From assembly GCA_945861365.1 (NCBI GenBank), contig CAMAUH010000061.1, forward strand, positions 1-12,840: a stretch of DNA of 12,840 nt. Direction: 5' to 3'. How positions within the stretch are numbered: position 1 is the stretch's first letter; every line of letters starts with the position of its first letter. The stretch comes from Candidatus Kuenenia stuttgartensis. Its GTDB lineage: Bacteria > Planctomycetota > UBA1135 > UBA2386. The notes under the pieces were generated by a model. It ran no database searches, was not told where the DNA came from, and worked only from the letters and a program-made list of their open reading frames with translations. Made by a program: the position numbers and the translations under genes. Shown here one piece after another: positions 7,262 through 12,840 of the stretch.

Positions 7262-7283
7262 GCGGGGGCCTTTCGGCCCCCGC
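7262..7283 (-). terminator. GC-rich hairpin with GAAA tetraloop after the glycosidase gene
   Basis: A perfect 9-bp stem GCGGGGGCC / GGCCCCCGC closes a GAAA (GNRA) loop, starting 5 nt after the glycosidase stop codon and 21 nt before the dehydratase start. Only a weak TTT run follows, so it may be a weak intrinsic terminator, an mRNA-stabilising 3' hairpin, or a device setting differential expression between the two genes. Confidence 0.6.
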
Positions 7284-7288
7284 ATCGA

Positions 7289-9421
7289 TCACTGCTGCTG
7301 CACGCGCAGCCGACCGTTCTTGCGGTCGACGTCGTAGAGCTTGTTGCCGAGCGGCATGCCCGACAGCTTGAAGTCGATCGCGTCACCGATCGGATCGTCC
7401 TGCACCTCGCCGTAGCGGATCGCGAAGCCGCAGGCGATGCGGAAGATGTTGTCGAGCACGAACGCGTTGCAGTAGAGGTCGACGCCGCGGTAGCGCGAGC
7501 CGACGCCCGTCTCCGGGTGGTAGTGCTCGAACGAGTTGGCGCGATCGCTGTTCTCGCACGCACCGCTGAGCATCGTCACCGTCTTCTTCAGCAGCTCGGT
7601 GGCGAGCTTCTGCGCGCGCTTGTTGCCGCGCTCGGCCCAGTAGGTCAGGCCTTCGAGGATGTGCGAGTTGACGACCGGCCAGACGCGGCCGTTCCACGGG
7701 CTGTTCTTGCGCGTGCCCTTCCAGCGGCCGGTGCCGTCGTAGGTCGAGTCGCTGACCGAGATGCTCGGCACCGGGTACTTGGTCCAGAACTCCTCGCGGT
7801 CGGACAGCACGTCGAGCATGCGATCGACTTGCTTGGCGTTCGGGATGTCGGTGGCGAGCGGGTAGAAGCCGACGGCCGCCTTGACGTTGGTCTTGCGGCG
7901 GTTGTCGGGGTCGAGGTCCATGAAGAGCCCCGCCTTCTCGTCCCACATCTTCTTGCGGATGGTGTCCAGGATGACCTCGCACTCCGCCTGGAAGCGGTTG
8001 GCCATCGCCTTCTCCTGGATCTCCTCGGCGACCTTGTAGAGCCACTTCACCATCCGGTAGCGGAACACCGACGCGTCGATGCCCTTCAGCCGGAACTGCT
8101 CGGTGAACTCGATGGCGCGGTCGGCCTTGTCGTCGATCACCGTGTAGCGGCGCGAGAACTCCTGGCCGGCTTCGAAGTGGTTGACGATGTCGGTGAGGCC
8201 GCTGCCCTCCGGATCGCGGTTGTTGGCGAGCCACTTCACGTAGCGCTGCATCGACATCAGCACCGCCTTCTTCGTCGCCTTGTCCGGGTGGATGGCGTCG
8301 AGTGCTTCGAAGCCACCGCCCCAGTCGGCGTGATAGAAGTCGTTGGCGTCGAGGCCGGTCATGTAGAGGCGACCGGGCACCGCACCATTGTGGTGGATGT
8401 TCTCGAAGAACGCCTTCAGGCAGCCGCGCGACAGCGTCGGATCCTGCAGCCAGCGCGCTTCGCGCATGATCGCCGGCGTGCTGAAGCTCGACGGCTGGTG
8501 GAAGTGGCCGTTGCCCTCGCACACCGCGGCCGACGAGAACAGGCCGGCACCGTGCGGTTGGCGCAGCGCGTAGAGCAGTTCGAAGCGGTGCTTGACGACG
8601 CGCTCGAGCGCCTTGTCGTCACAGTGGAACTTCGGCACCTTCTCCCAGAAGGCCTGCCAGCCACACTCGTCCTTGAGGTCCGGGCGACGCGCGCGGAAGT
8701 TGATGCCCTTGCCCTTGAAGATCAGGTTGGCTTCGAAGCGGTGGTTCGCCTTCGTGCCCGCCTTCAGCGGCACCGGGCGGAACAGGCCGCAGTAGACGCG
8801 CGAGCCGGCGATGATCGGGCTCGGCTTCTCCATCGGGCGCTTGGCGCGCGGCGTCGGCAGCTGGTCGAGCTCGAACCAGGGCGTCTCCTCGAAGTCCGGC
8901 CGATCACTGCCACCCTCGGCGAAGTAGGCCTGCAGGCAGCGGGCGCCCTTGCTGTCGGGATTGCTGTAGTGGATGTCGGCGGGCACTTCCGGCTTGGTGC
9001 CGTCCTTCAGCAGGCGGCGGATGCGGAAGCTGTCGCCTTCGAGCGAGACCGGCTCACCATCGGGATCGGTCGTCGTCCATTGCACGACGGTGATCTCACG
9101 ATCGGCCTTGCCGCCATTGCTCAGCTCGAGCTCGCTGACGAAGCGGTCGTCCTGCGTGACGAAGCGCTTCTCGACCACCTTGAAGCCGCCCGGCTCGTCG
9201 AACGTGATCAGCGCCTTGCCTTCCTCGAAGACCGTCTGGCGGCATTGCAGCGCCAATGGTCGCCCATTTTCGAGGAACGACAGGAAGAAGACCGACGGCA
9301 CCGTGGCATTGCCGATGTTGGCTTCGTCGGCGAAGCCCGGGGCGTCCTGGAAGCGCGGGAAACGCGGGGCGTAGAGGCAGTAGCCACCGCCGGCGAGCGC
9401 ATACTTTTTCTTCTGGTTCAT
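7289..9421 (-). CDS. Six-hairpin (alpha/alpha)6 glycoside hydrolase, GH63 / MGH1-like
   Basis: 710 aa without signal peptide, so probably cytoplasmic. Residues 1 to about 245 look like an N-terminal beta-sandwich (FFLSFLENGRPLAL, DRFVSELELSNGG). About 255-670 has the (alpha/alpha)6 glucosidase pattern. Within it, KMWDEKAGLFMDLDPDN (491-507), VGFYPLATDI (517-526), EEFWTKYPVPSISVSD (543-558) and SPWNGRVWPVVNSHILEGL (574-592) match the hallmark segments of GH63 and the related GH37/MGH proteins. FEHYHPETG (631-639) contains E632, the likely catalytic base. The usual acid-bearing D-S-G-x-D-N-S segment appears replaced by HFEAGQEFSRRY (415-426), where E417 could serve. Probable substrates are alpha-linked glucosides or mannosyl-glycerate/glucosylglycerate-type solutes; this is not resolved. 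The ATG overlaps a small upstream ORF stop (ATGA). It is not an established amylo-1,6-glucosidase. Confidence 0.85.
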   Translation of the reverse strand: MNQKKKYALAGGGYCLYAPRFPRFQDAPGFADEANIGNATVPSVFFLSFLENGRPLALQCRQTVFEEGKALITFDEPGGFKVVEKRFVTQDDRFVSELELSNGGKADREITVVQWTTTDPDGEPVSLEGDSFRIRRLLKDGTKPEVPADIHYSNPDSKGARCLQAYFAEGGSDRPDFEETPWFELDQLPTPRAKRPMEKPSPIIAGSRVYCGLFRPVPLKAGTKANHRFEANLIFKGKGINFRARRPDLKDECGWQAFWEKVPKFHCDDKALERVVKHRFELLYALRQPHGAGLFSSAAVCEGNGHFHQPSSFSTPAIMREARWLQDPTLSRGCLKAFFENIHHNGAVPGRLYMTGLDANDFYHADWGGGFEALDAIHPDKATKKAVLMSMQRYVKWLANNRDPEGSGLTDIVNHFEAGQEFSRRYTVIDDKADRAIEFTEQFRLKGIDASVFRYRMVKWLYKVAEEIQEKAMANRFQAECEVILDTIRKKMWDEKAGLFMDLDPDNRRKTNVKAAVGFYPLATDIPNAKQVDRMLDVLSDREEFWTKYPVPSISVSDSTYDGTGRWKGTRKNSPWNGRVWPVVNSHILEGLTYWAERGNKRAQKLATELLKKTVTMLSGACENSDRANSFEHYHPETGVGSRYRGVDLYCNAFVLDNIFRIACGFAIRYGEVQDDPIGDAIDFKLSGMPLGNKLYDVDRKNGRLRVQQQ

Positions 9422-9615
9422 TCCTGAGTCCCGAGTCGAGGGCGCGAGTCCCTCATGGGGCTGAACGGATTCAATACGCCCAACGGAAACGCGGACCGCT
9501 GCAGTAGCTCTTTCGCAAGCTGTTGCAATTCAGGATCTTCTGTAATCTTCTCTGCGGCGGGCTTGGCGTAGATTTGTCCGGTCAGACCGGACAAAAGCTG
9601 GGTATTGCATCGCAT
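9418..9615 (-). CDS. Small hypothetical ORF, possibly a gene remnant
   Basis: 65 aa (begins MRCNTQLLSGLTGQIYAKPA). Its TGA overlaps the ATG of the glycosidase (ATGA), which would suit translational coupling. The middle (DPELQQLAKELLQR) is amphipathic-helical. The C-terminus is encoded by a GACTC-repeat stretch and looks non-protein-like. The open frame extends 5' of the ATG to 9660 with plausible residues (ALDCWKQAIK) but no good start, suggesting a truncated gene or a chance ORF. Base composition is visibly more AT-rich than the flanking genes. The ORF contains the 23-bp palindrome. I recognise no family. Confidence 0.25.
   Translation of the reverse strand: MRCNTQLLSGLTGQIYAKPAAEKITEDPELQQLAKELLQRSAFPLGVLNPFSPMRDSRPRLGTQE
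9426..9450. repeat. Short GAGTC/GACTC direct repeats
   Basis: GAGTC occurs at 9426-9430, 9433-9437 and 9446-9450; two copies extend to GAGTCCC. They lie just upstream of the glycosidase start. A separate pair of ATCTTCT direct repeats with a 10-bp period lies at 9535-9541 and 9545-9551. Function unknown. Confidence 0.45.
9573..9595. repeat. 23-bp perfect palindrome (11-bp arms, 1-nt centre)
   Basis: Left arm TTTGTCCGGTC (9573-9583), centre A (9584), right arm GACCGGACAAA (9585-9595). It lies between the second glycosyltransferase stop and the glycosidase start. The geometry suits an operator for a dimeric regulator; the GT-CAG-AC core resembles GntR-type half-site spacing. It is too tight for an RNA hairpin loop of normal size unless inner pairs open. 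Confidence 0.55.
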
Positions 9616-9701
9616 CTTGATCGCTTGCTTCCAGCAGTCAAGCGCTTTCCCGCCACGCGATCATTGGCCGAACGCCAACCGTCGGAAGGGCACCGCCGCC
9701 A

Positions 9702-11057
9702 TCAGCGAATCGGGTGTACGCCGAGCCGCTGCCAGGGGTCCTGGATGGTGACGAAACGGCGGCGTTCGACGGCCGCGCGCAGCACCTCGGCCAGCTGCGT
9801 CGTCAGTGCGGTGCGCGTGAACGGCGCCAGCCGGCTGCGTGCCACGCCCGCGGTCGACTCGCCTGTGCCGTGGCGCTGCACCATCGCGCCGAGGGCCTTC
9901 GCCAAAGCGTCGGCGTCGGTCGCGGCCACGACGCTGCCGGCCTGCAGGCGCTCGACGAGGTCCGCACCGTCACCCGGCGGCAGTGCTGCCAGGATCGGGC
10001 GTTCGCTCGCCAGTGCTTCGTACAGCTTGCCGGGCACGACCAGCGCCCGTTCGCCGTCCGGGATGCCGTGCAGCGGCACGAACAGCGCATCGGCGGCGCA
10101 CGAGGCGGCGACCGAGGTGCGGTGGTCGACGTAGCCGTGCAGCGTCACCAGGTCGCCGATGCCGAGCTGGTCGATCAGGGCGCGATGGCTCGCGTCGATC
10201 TGGCCATAGAGGTGCACCGCGAGGCCGCGGCCGCGGTGGGCGACAGCCGTGCGCCACTTCGCGATCGCGTGCAGCAGGTAGAAGCCGGTGCGGCCGAGCG
10301 GCGCGATCTCGCGGTGGCGGACCCGGCGGAAGCGCGAATGGGTGAGGCCAGCCGGCACATCGACGCCATGGAAGGTGCCGATGTGTGCGAGCTGGAAGCG
10401 CGGGTCGGTGCGCGGCGGTCGCGCGATGGCGGCGAAGTCCTCTTCGTCGAAGCCGTTCGGGATCACCACCGTGCGGGCCGGGTCGGCACCGAGCTGCACG
10501 AACGCATCGCGCGCGGCCGGCACATTGGCGATCACGAAGTCGGCCCGCTGCAGCGTGCGCCGCATGCGGTTGAGGTCGGCCCGCGCCTGCAGCGGCGTCG
10601 TGTAGACGCGCCAACCGTCGAGCGCCCAGGGATCGCGCAAGTCGACGACCCACGGGATGCCGAGCTCGCGCTGCACGCGTTCGCCGATCCGGTAGCACGC
10701 GTACGGCGACAGCGTCGTTACCACGACCTCGCACTTGCGCGCCTTCGCCTCCGCGACCGCACGTTCGCCGGCGGCCCAGGCCCATTCATCGTCGTCGACC
10801 TGGAAGCGCGCCTTGCGGGCGAGGCGCAGCGCCAGCGGCGGGTGCGTCGGCGGCGCCACGCGCACGACCTCGGTGCCCTGGCCGATGTCCAGCGAGGCAT
10901 CGTCGTGTGGCGCGAACTCGCTCTTCGCTTCGGCCGCGACCGTCAGCACGGTCGGGGTGATGCCGTGCGTCGGCAAGTACTTGCAGAACTTCGCGAAGCG
11001 CTGCGTGCCGGCACCGCCCTTCGGCGGGAAGTAGTAGGCGACGATCAGCGCGCGCAT
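9702..11057 (-). CDS. Glycosyltransferase, GT4-like (GT-B fold)
   Basis: 451 aa. The N-terminal Rossmann domain opens with ALIVAYYFPPKGGAGTQRF (residues 3-21), the typical start of GT4-like enzymes in which the G-G-x-G loop contacts the donor or acceptor. WVVDLRDPWAL (136-146) and VIPNGF (198-203) are the conserved mid-segments. The C-terminal donor domain contains VHLYGQID (281-288), LVTLHGYVDH (303-312) and GKLYEALASERPILA (343-357), where K344 and E347 occupy the sugar-nucleotide-binding position. It probably transfers a hexose from a nucleotide sugar to a surface polysaccharide or glycolipid at the cytoplasmic face. It has no signal peptide. The ATG shares its A with the TGA of the preceding glycosyltransferase (TGATG), implying coupled translation. 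Donor and acceptor unknown. Confidence 0.88.
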   Translation of the reverse strand: MRALIVAYYFPPKGGAGTQRFAKFCKYLPTHGITPTVLTVAAEAKSEFAPHDDASLDIGQGTEVVRVAPPTHPPLALRLARKARFQVDDDEWAWAAGERAVAEAKARKCEVVVTTLSPYACYRIGERVQRELGIPWVVDLRDPWALDGWRVYTTPLQARADLNRMRRTLQRADFVIANVPAARDAFVQLGADPARTVVIPNGFDEEDFAAIARPPRTDPRFQLAHIGTFHGVDVPAGLTHSRFRRVRHREIAPLGRTGFYLLHAIAKWRTAVAHRGRGLAVHLYGQIDASHRALIDQLGIGDLVTLHGYVDHRTSVAASCAADALFVPLHGIPDGERALVVPGKLYEALASERPILAALPPGDGADLVERLQAGSVVAATDADALAKALGAMVQRHGTGESTAGVARSRLAPFTRTALTTQLAEVLRAAVERRRFVTIQDPWQRLGVHPIR

Positions 11058-11830
11058 CAGCGACCTTTCGGCGGCACCAGGGCCTTCGCCCGGCAGTTCA
11101 CGTCGGCGCAGACGTTGGTGTTGCGCGCGAGCCGGTCCTTGCGCCGGCGCCAGCGCTGCAGGAAGCGCTTGATCAGTCCGGCGCGCTGTGGGTCCTGCAG
11201 CAGCAGCGTCGGCATCGGCAGCAGCCAGCCGTACTGCGGTCCCCACTTCGCCATCAGCCACGCCGACGCGCGTTCGTAGCTGGCGTCGAGCTTGCCGGTC
11301 GACAGGTGCAGCAGCGGCGCGTCGATCGCGAACGTCTGCAGTCCGCGCTTCTGCGCCTCGAAGCACGCATCGGCGCCGTAGCAGTGGAAGCCGGGCACTT
11401 CGGCGTTGAAGCGCAGCCCCGAGCCCTTGCGCACCGCGATCAGCACTTCGTCGAGCGTCAGCACCGGGTGCGGCAGCGACGGCCAGTAGCAGTGCCCGTT
11501 GGGGTCGACGATGTGGCCGCGGAACCGGCCGCCCTGTTCGCAGCCGACGAGGCCAGCCAGCGCTGCGTCGCCCGGCAGTGCGGCCAGTGCGGCGGTGAGT
11601 CGCTGCCAGAAGTCGGCAGGGAACAGCACGTCTTGGTGCACACAGACGATCCACTCCGCGTCGAGCTGCTCGATGCCGTGGTTGAGGCCCTGCGCCGCGT
11701 TCCAGCCGCGCAGGTTGGGTTCGACCATCAGCCACTGCGGGAACGGGTTGGCGATGGCGCGCAGCGAAGCCTGGCAGGCCTCGAACTGCGCGCGGTCGTT
11801 GACCAGGCTCACGAAGGCGATGGTGGGCAC
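11057..11830 (-). CDS. GT2-type glycosyltransferase, StrF-like (Glyco_tranf_2_5)
   Basis: 257 aa. It begins with a GT-A strand (MPTIAFVSLVNDRAQFEACQ). NLRGWNAAQGLNHGIEQLDA then precedes EWIVCVHQDVLFPADFW (59-75), where HQDV takes the place of the DxD metal/nucleotide motif, as in the StrF-like GT2 subgroup. VPGFHCYGADACFEAQKRG (145-163) followed by APLLHLSTG (171-179) is the second hallmark of that subgroup. The C-terminus is basic and includes ...IKRFLQRWRRRKDRL, which may associate with the membrane or with a partner. It presumably makes a glycosidic bond in the same glycoconjugate as the downstream GT4 enzyme, with which it shares one base. ATG at 11830; no strong ribosome binding site seen. 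A 40-bp gap separates it from the toxin gene upstream. Confidence 0.85.
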   Translation of the reverse strand: MPTIAFVSLVNDRAQFEACQASLRAIANPFPQWLMVEPNLRGWNAAQGLNHGIEQLDAEWIVCVHQDVLFPADFWQRLTAALAALPGDAALAGLVGCEQGGRFRGHIVDPNGHCYWPSLPHPVLTLDEVLIAVRKGSGLRFNAEVPGFHCYGADACFEAQKRGLQTFAIDAPLLHLSTGKLDASYERASAWLMAKWGPQYGWLLPMPTLLLQDPQRAGLIKRFLQRWRRRKDRLARNTNVCADVNCRAKALVPPKGR

Positions 11831-11870
11831 GTTCCGTCAGCTTCGGCGCGCAGGCGGCTCAGCACAACGA

Positions 11871-12206
11871 TCAGTTCGGTGGCCCGGTCTGGTCGTCATC
11901 GACGCTGCCGAACCAACCGGTGATCGCGCGATCGAGTGACCGTGCGCCGTGAACCACATGCAGGATCGTCAACGGTGGTGCGGGGTCGTACAGGACCATC
12001 CAGCGATGCACGGTCCACCAACGCAGCTCCGCTCCGGTCAGGTTGGTGCGCACCCGGCCTGCGAGGGGATTCGCGACGAGCAGATCGACGGCGCTGGCGA
12101 ACGCATCGAGGATCGCCGCAGCCCTCGCTTCCCCGTCTCTCGAGGCGATGAAGTCGAGGATGCCCTCGAGTTCGGCCTCGGCGCGCTCGGTAAGGCGGTA
12201 GGTCAA
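11871..12206 (-). CDS. parE: ParE/RelE-superfamily toxin
   Basis: About 111 aa from a TTG start at 12206 that overlaps the antitoxin TGA (TTGA). No ATG or GTG is near the homology start, and translation begins just before the family pattern TYRLTERAEAELEGILDFIA. The centre has the NPLAGRVRTNL turn. The C-terminal half LRWWTVHRWMVLYDP then ILHVVHGARSLDR is the ParE/RelE signature, with the conserved H-G-x-R near the end. Family knowledge: ParE toxins inhibit DNA gyrase and are neutralised by ParD. It is intact and full-length, with about 15 extra residues at the C-terminus (FGSVDDDQTGPPN). The toxin would be expressed less than, and only with, its antitoxin because of the weak overlapped start. 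Confidence 0.88.
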   Translation of the reverse strand: MTYRLTERAEAELEGILDFIASRDGEARAAAILDAFASAVDLLVANPLAGRVRTNLTGAELRWWTVHRWMVLYDPAPPLTILHVVHGARSLDRAITGWFGSVDDDQTGPPN

Positions 12207-12547
12207 CGACGACGTTCCTCGAGTCGCTGACGCAAGCGGCGTATCACGGCCGGTCCGTCCTTGACGCGTCCGGCGGCCACGTCCTCCTTCGCGCTCGCGA
12301 CCACGCGATCGAACCACGCTCGTACGCGCTCGCGCAGCGCGAGTGGGATCTTGGCTTCCTGCTCCGGGGTCAGGTCTTCGTAGATCCAGGCCTCGAGCAG
12401 GCGGCGATGCTCGGCCTCTTCGAGCAACCGCAGTCCGTCACGAACGACCTCGCTGGCGGTTCGGTAACGGCCCGATTTCACCATCGAATCGAGGAACGCC
12501 TCCTGCTGCCGCGGCAGGGACACGTTGCGAGTTTGTCGATCGGCCAT
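12203..12547 (-). CDS. parD: ParD-type ribbon-helix-helix antitoxin
   Basis: 114 aa. Residues 7-45 (RNVSLPRQQEAFLDSMV, then KSGRYRTASEVVRDGLRLLE) form the ribbon-helix-helix DNA-binding domain typical of ParD: beta strand NVSL, then GRY-x-x-ASEVVR. The C-terminal region, which in ParD folds onto the toxin, is longer than usual and strongly charged (KEDVAAGRVKDG...RQRLEERRR). ParD binds and neutralises ParE and represses its own promoter. It overlaps the toxin by 4 bases and begins 30 bp after the pseudouridine synthase stop. A TTGACA box and inverted repeats lie just upstream. No Shine-Dalgarno is visible, which fits leaderless translation. Confidence 0.9.
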   Translation of the reverse strand: MADRQTRNVSLPRQQEAFLDSMVKSGRYRTASEVVRDGLRLLEEAEHRRLLEAWIYEDLTPEQEAKIPLALRERVRAWFDRVVASAKEDVAAGRVKDGPAVIRRLRQRLEERRR

Positions 12548-12565
12548 GCCGGCACGATGCCGTGC
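12545..12565 (-). promoter_or_regulatory. Candidate ParD operator
   Basis: GCACG (12552-12556) and CGTGC (12561-12565) form an inverted repeat, and ATGCCG is directly repeated at 12546-12551 and 12557-12562 (11-bp period). This cluster overlaps the parD start, where ParD autoregulatory sites normally lie. Chance is possible in GC-rich DNA. Confidence 0.35.
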
Positions 12566-12581
12566 GCTGGTCGTGTGTCAA
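12554..12581 (-). promoter_or_regulatory. Candidate parDE promoter
   Basis: A perfect TTGACA -35 box (12581-12576, minus strand), a 16-bp spacer and a weak -10 CATCGT (12559-12554). The predicted start point falls at or next to the parD ATG (12547), giving a leaderless message. The -35 box overlaps the stop codon of the upstream gene. Confidence 0.35.
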
Positions 12582-12840
12582 GAATCGCCACAGGGTGTCT
12601 GGGGCTCCACGGGCGCGTGGTCCGAGCTCGCTTCGGCGCGCAGGCGATCCAGCACGGCTACGAGTTCCGGCGGCAACGGATCGAGGATCTCGAGCGGCAC
12701 GTTCGTGCGCGGGTGGCGAACGATCATGCGCTGTAGGTGCAGGAACAAGCGATCGAGGCCGTACTTGGTCCGGAACAGCGCGTTGATGCGGCCCTTGCCG
12801 TGCGTGGTGTCGCCGATCACGTGGCGGCCGCTGTGGTTGG
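12578..12840 (-). CDS. truC: RluA-family RNA pseudouridine synthase, TruC-like, C-terminal fragment
   Basis: 86 residues plus the stop are visible; the N-terminal part, including the catalytic aspartate, lies beyond the window. HVIGDTTHGKGRINALFRTK followed by GLDRLFLHLQRMIVRHPRTN matches the C-terminal signature of the TruC branch (I-G-D-T-x-H-G-x-G-x-x-N then L-x-L-H). TruC converts U65 of certain tRNAs to pseudouridine. The apparent start at 12820 is an internal GTG; the frame continues upstream through the window edge. The C-terminus ends in a divergent tail (EASSDHAPVEPQTPCGDS). The gene precedes parDE by 30 bp on the same strand. The family is secure; TruC versus another RluA member is likely but rests on this fragment. 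Confidence 0.82.
   Translation of the reverse strand, partial: NHSGRHVIGDTTHGKGRINALFRTKYGLDRLFLHLQRMIVRHPRTNVPLEILDPLPPELVAVLDRLRAEASSDHAPVEPQTPCGDS

Noticed and set aside
7241..7285. ATG at 7285 as the dehydratase start
   Set aside because: It starts at the edge of the GC-rich hairpin and encodes a Gly/Arg stretch. The GTG at 7240 has a perfect GGAGG and begins at the family homology.
6506..9427. A 973-codon plus-strand open frame
   Set aside because: It runs antisense through the dehydratase and the glycosidase. Its product is low-complexity Val/Ala/Arg/Asp-rich, as expected of GC-rich shadow frames, whereas both minus-strand genes have conserved motifs.
9714..11279. A 521-codon plus-strand open frame
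   Set aside because: It is antisense to the two glycosyltransferase genes, with shadow-like composition and no recognisable motif.
1..12840. CRISPR arrays, rRNA/tRNA genes, transposases or integrases
   Set aside because: No regularly spaced long repeats, RNA-gene-like sequence or transposase/recombinase motifs were recognised by reading; a tool scan could still find a small RNA.

Overview
The window is high-GC bacterial chromosome (roughly two thirds G+C by eye). It has tight gene packing, GTG and TTG starts, and many genes without a clear Shine-Dalgarno. The organism is not certain. A membrane-anchored protein built of tandem carboxypeptidase-regulatory-like domains, an ECF sigma/zinc-finger anti-sigma pair and a GH63-like glycosidase together fit a GC-rich Planctomycetota member best. 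A high-GC proteobacterium is possible. No rRNA, tRNA, complete IS element or CRISPR array was seen.

Layout. 1-1996 (-): 3'-truncated multi-domain surface protein. 1997-2125: divergent promoter region with a 31-bp imperfect palindrome. 2126-3535 (+): M24 Xaa-Pro peptidase. 3539-4902 (-): ECF sigma factor and, overlapping it, its membrane anti-sigma factor, ending 3 bp from the convergent peptidase gene. 5107-5784 (+): EI24/CysZ-like membrane protein, overlapping tail to tail with a universal stress protein at 5766-6200 (-). 6305-7240 (-): PLP-dependent threonine/serine dehydratase or racemase. 7262-7283: GC-rich hairpin. 7289-9421 (-): 710-aa six-hairpin glycosidase. 9418-9701: AT-richer interval with a small dubious ORF, a 23-bp palindrome and short GACTC repeats. 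9702-11830 (-): two translationally coupled glycosyltransferases. 11871-12547 (-): parDE toxin-antitoxin module. 12578-12840 (-): C-terminal end of a TruC-type pseudouridine synthase.

How they work together. Three pairs show coupling by overlap: sigma/anti-sigma, the two glycosyltransferases, and ParD/ParE. The sigma pair should form an envelope- or stress-responsive switch. The glycosyltransferases probably add sugars to a surface polysaccharide or glycoconjugate. The other genes are metabolic or stress singletons that do not form an obvious pathway. I did not find a convincing undescribed multi-gene system. The best leads are the 9418-9701 island, the anti-sigma sensor domain, the palindrome at 2046-2076 and the glycosidase.
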